Shown here piece after piece: positions 4,124 to 5,858 of a stretch of DNA of 5,858 bases. Made by a program: the position numbers and the translations under genes. Below the pieces are notes generated by a model. That model searched no databases. It was not told the origin of the DNA and was given only the letters and a program-made list of their open reading frames with translations. Origin of the DNA: Candidatus Woesearchaeota archaeon (lineage in GTDB: Archaea > Nanobdellota > Nanobdellia > Woesearchaeales > JAUUYB01); the NCBI GenBank assembly GCA_030590605.1, contig JAUUYB010000075.1, positions 1-5,858 on the forward strand, in the 5' to 3' direction. Every line of letters begins with the position of its first letter. The stretch's first letter is position 1.

Positions 4124-5858
4124 CAACGAACCTTTGAACCGTCCTTGATTCCGTCACAAATGACGTCTTCAGTATCTGTTTTCAAGGGTTTACTATTATA
4201 AAAAGGTTTTCCTCCCTTTATGACAATCTCAATCTTCGAGAACTCATCATAGACAATCTGGTCTTTGATGATCTTCACACCCTCAGGCGCCACCTGAGAC
4301 CCAGGCTTTGATCCGGGAGCTTCAAGCACCTTGACCTCTCCATCTCCATCACCTGCGAGAAGCATGCCCTGGCTTTCGACTCCTCTGAGCTTCGCAGGCT
4401 TAAGGTTAGTCACGACAACTATATGCTTACCCACCAGATCATCTTTCTCATAATAGGGTTTAAGGCCAGCTACCAACTGTCTTTTCTCTGTTCCCAGATT
4501 TATCTGCATGACAAGCAGCTTGTCAGCGTCTGGGTGATCCTCAATGCTTGATATCTCTGCAACACGCAAATCTAAAGGAAACTCTTCTTCGCCACCATAC
4601 ATACCTCTCCACCTCTCAATATCCTCATCTTCAATCTTATCAAACAAATGAACCGGCTCACCTATGACATGCCCGGGTTCTAATGACCTTTTCCCAAGAT
4701 CATTCCATCTCTTTGGATCGATTCCCAGTTGAACGAATATCTTTTTGGATGTCTCAGGAAGATACGGCTCCACCATGATCCCTAAGTCTTTCACTATCGT
4801 GTTCAGGACATATAGAGCAGTCCCTGCAGCGACCTTGTCATCTTTCATCTTTTTCCAGGGTTCTGTCTCCTGGAAATATTGATTAGCGATCTTAGATATA
4901 TGCATGATACCCTTAAGGGCCTCTTTCTCTTCGACATCATCCAAAAGGGAAGTCACCTTCTCATACTCTTCCTTAAGCTGTTCAAAGAGATTTTCTTCGC
5001 GCTTGCTAAATTCTGGAGACGGAATCTTCTTATCGAAAAATTTCTTCGTGAAAGTCACAGTCCTGTTGACCAGATTCCCGATATTAGCCACAAGCTCGTT
5101 GTTGACCTTATCCCCAAAATCTTTCCATGAAAAAATTGAATCTGACTTCTCCGGTCTGTTGATGAGAAGATAATACCTGAAGACATCTGCAGGCAGACCA
5201 GTCTCGACCACATTATCTCCGAACACTCCCTCTCCTCTGGATTTCGAGAACTTACCAGTCTCATAGTTCAGATATTCTGTCGAGGAGATACGATAAAGAG
5301 TCGTCCAGGGATCACCTGATCCGATGAGCGATGCAGGGAAGATGATCGTATGGAAAGGGATGTTATCCTTGCCCATGAACTGATAAAGGCGGACATTCTC
5401 ATCATCCTTCCACCAGGACTCCCAATCAGGAAACGCGTGCTTAGTGATCGAGATATACCCTATAGGTGCGTCGAACCAGACATAGAATACCTTATCCTTG
5501 TACTTCTCAGTAGGGATATTCACCCCCCATTTCAGGTCTCTTGATATAGCGCGCTCCTTCAGGCCGTCCCGTATCCAGGAATAAGTCATGGTCTTCGCGT
5601 TATTGGACCAATTTCCGCTCCTCTGATCGATCCATTTCAGGAGTTTGTCTTTCATCTTAGGAAGATCCAGGAATAGATGCTCACTATCCTTGATCTCTGG
5701 AAGTGAACTGCATATCTTACAGGAAGGGTCAATAAGTTCAGTCGCATTCAAGAGGTGCCCGCAGCTCTCACACTGATCGCCTCTCGCTTCCTTGTATCCG
5801 CATTTAGGGCAGGTCCCTATCACGAACCTATCAGCAAGGAACATATCACAGGTCCTGC
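4123..5858 (-). CDS. metG: Methionyl-tRNA synthetase, 5'-truncated by window
   Basis: The enzyme charges tRNA-Met with methionine in the cytosol. The frame stays open to 5858, so the N-terminal half of the Rossmann fold with the HIGH motif lies outside the window. Numbering from the internal Met at 5844: the zinc-binding knuckle has C12, C15, C25 and C28, with C42/C45 (CKIC) from the second knuckle; WFDAPIGYIS is at 123-132; the ATP loop KFSKS is at 198-202. The helical anticodon-binding domain contains NLVNR (257-261) and EPW (328-330), which correspond to the anticodon-reading residues of the family. A C-terminal EMAP/Trbp111 tRNA-binding OB domain spans about 424-518 (LRVAEI, HPDADKL, LKPAKLRGVESQGM, GSKPGSQV). 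A further tail of about 55 residues follows. It heads the minus-strand cluster and overlaps the next gene by one base. No frameshift is seen. Confidence 0.97.
   Translation of the reverse strand, partial: RTCDMFLADRFVIGTCPKCGYKEARGDQCESCGHLLNATELIDPSCKICSSLPEIKDSEHLFLDLPKMKDKLLKWIDQRSGNWSNNAKTMTYSWIRDGLKERAISRDLKWGVNIPTEKYKDKVFYVWFDAPIGYISITKHAFPDWESWWKDDENVRLYQFMGKDNIPFHTIIFPASLIGSGDPWTTLYRISSTEYLNYETGKFSKSRGEGVFGDNVVETGLPADVFRYYLLINRPEKSDSIFSWKDFGDKVNNELVANIGNLVNRTVTFTKKFFDKKIPSPEFSKREENLFEQLKEEYEKVTSLLDDVEEKEALKGIMHISKIANQYFQETEPWKKMKDDKVAAGTALYVLNTIVKDLGIMVEPYLPETSKKIFVQLGIDPKRWNDLGKRSLEPGHVIGEPVHLFDKIEDEDIERWRGMYGGEEEFPLDLRVAEISSIEDHPDADKLLVMQINLGTEKRQLVAGLKPYYEKDDLVGKHIVVVTNLKPAKLRGVESQGMLLAGDGDGEVKVLEAPGSKPGSQVAPEGVKIIKDQIVYDEFSKIEIVIKGGKPFYNSKPLKTDTEDVICDGIKDGSKVR
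4129..4135 (-). promoter_or_regulatory. Coupled start: AAAGGTT and TGATG overlap
   Basis: The minus strand reads AAAGGTT, five bases, then TGATG spread over 4125-4121, where the TGA of the synthetase and the ATG of the membrane protein share the A at 4123. The AAAGGTT is a partial Shine-Dalgarno lying inside the end of the synthetase gene. Together they favour ATG 4123 over the upstream TTG and suggest reinitiation by ribosomes finishing the synthetase. Confidence 0.6.

Noticed and set aside
4124..4126. TTG as start of the PH-like protein
   Set aside because: The ATG directly after it gives the common TGATG stop/start overlap and better spacing from AAAGGTT.

Overview
The window looks archaeal, most likely from an uncultivated DPANN-type lineage (Woesearchaeota/Pacearchaeota-like). 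This placement is an inference. The evidence is an archaeal METTL5-type RNA methylase, an archaeal-style methionyl-tRNA synthetase, TATA-box promoters with purine-rich upstream elements in place of -35/-10 boxes, T-tract terminators, and both leaderless and Shine-Dalgarno-led genes. There are no tRNA or rRNA genes, CRISPR arrays or insertion sequences.

Layout: positions 1-282 are an extremely AT-rich gene-free stretch. It ends at the T-rich terminator of a minus-strand coiled-coil/winged-helix protein of unknown role (283-906). A 75-bp divergent promoter region separates that gene from a plus-strand METTL5-like rRNA N6-adenine methyltransferase (982-1587). The methylase converges on a minus-strand block across a long oligo-T (minus strand) terminator at 1591-1618.

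The minus-strand block, in order of transcription, is: methionyl-tRNA synthetase (5' end beyond 5858, ends 4123); a two-TM membrane protein with a split PH-like domain, coupled by a TGATG stop/start overlap; a four-TM Lit/TIGR01906 (DUF1461) family protein (3543-2971); and a lipobox-bearing surface lipoprotein with four cadherin-like repeats (2904-1621). The last two genes each have their own TATA box directly after the preceding stop codon, so the cluster is probably read both through and from internal promoters.

The most interesting point is that a homologue of the bacterial lipoprotein intramolecular transacylase (Lit), with the family's two histidines retained on the predicted outer face, sits directly upstream of a lipoprotein gene in an archaeon. 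Archaeal lipids are ether-linked, so the bacterial reaction (moving an ester-linked acyl chain) should not be possible on a normal archaeal lipoprotein. Its substrate or chemistry may therefore be new. The remaining genes are housekeeping translation functions or unassigned membrane and DNA-binding proteins.
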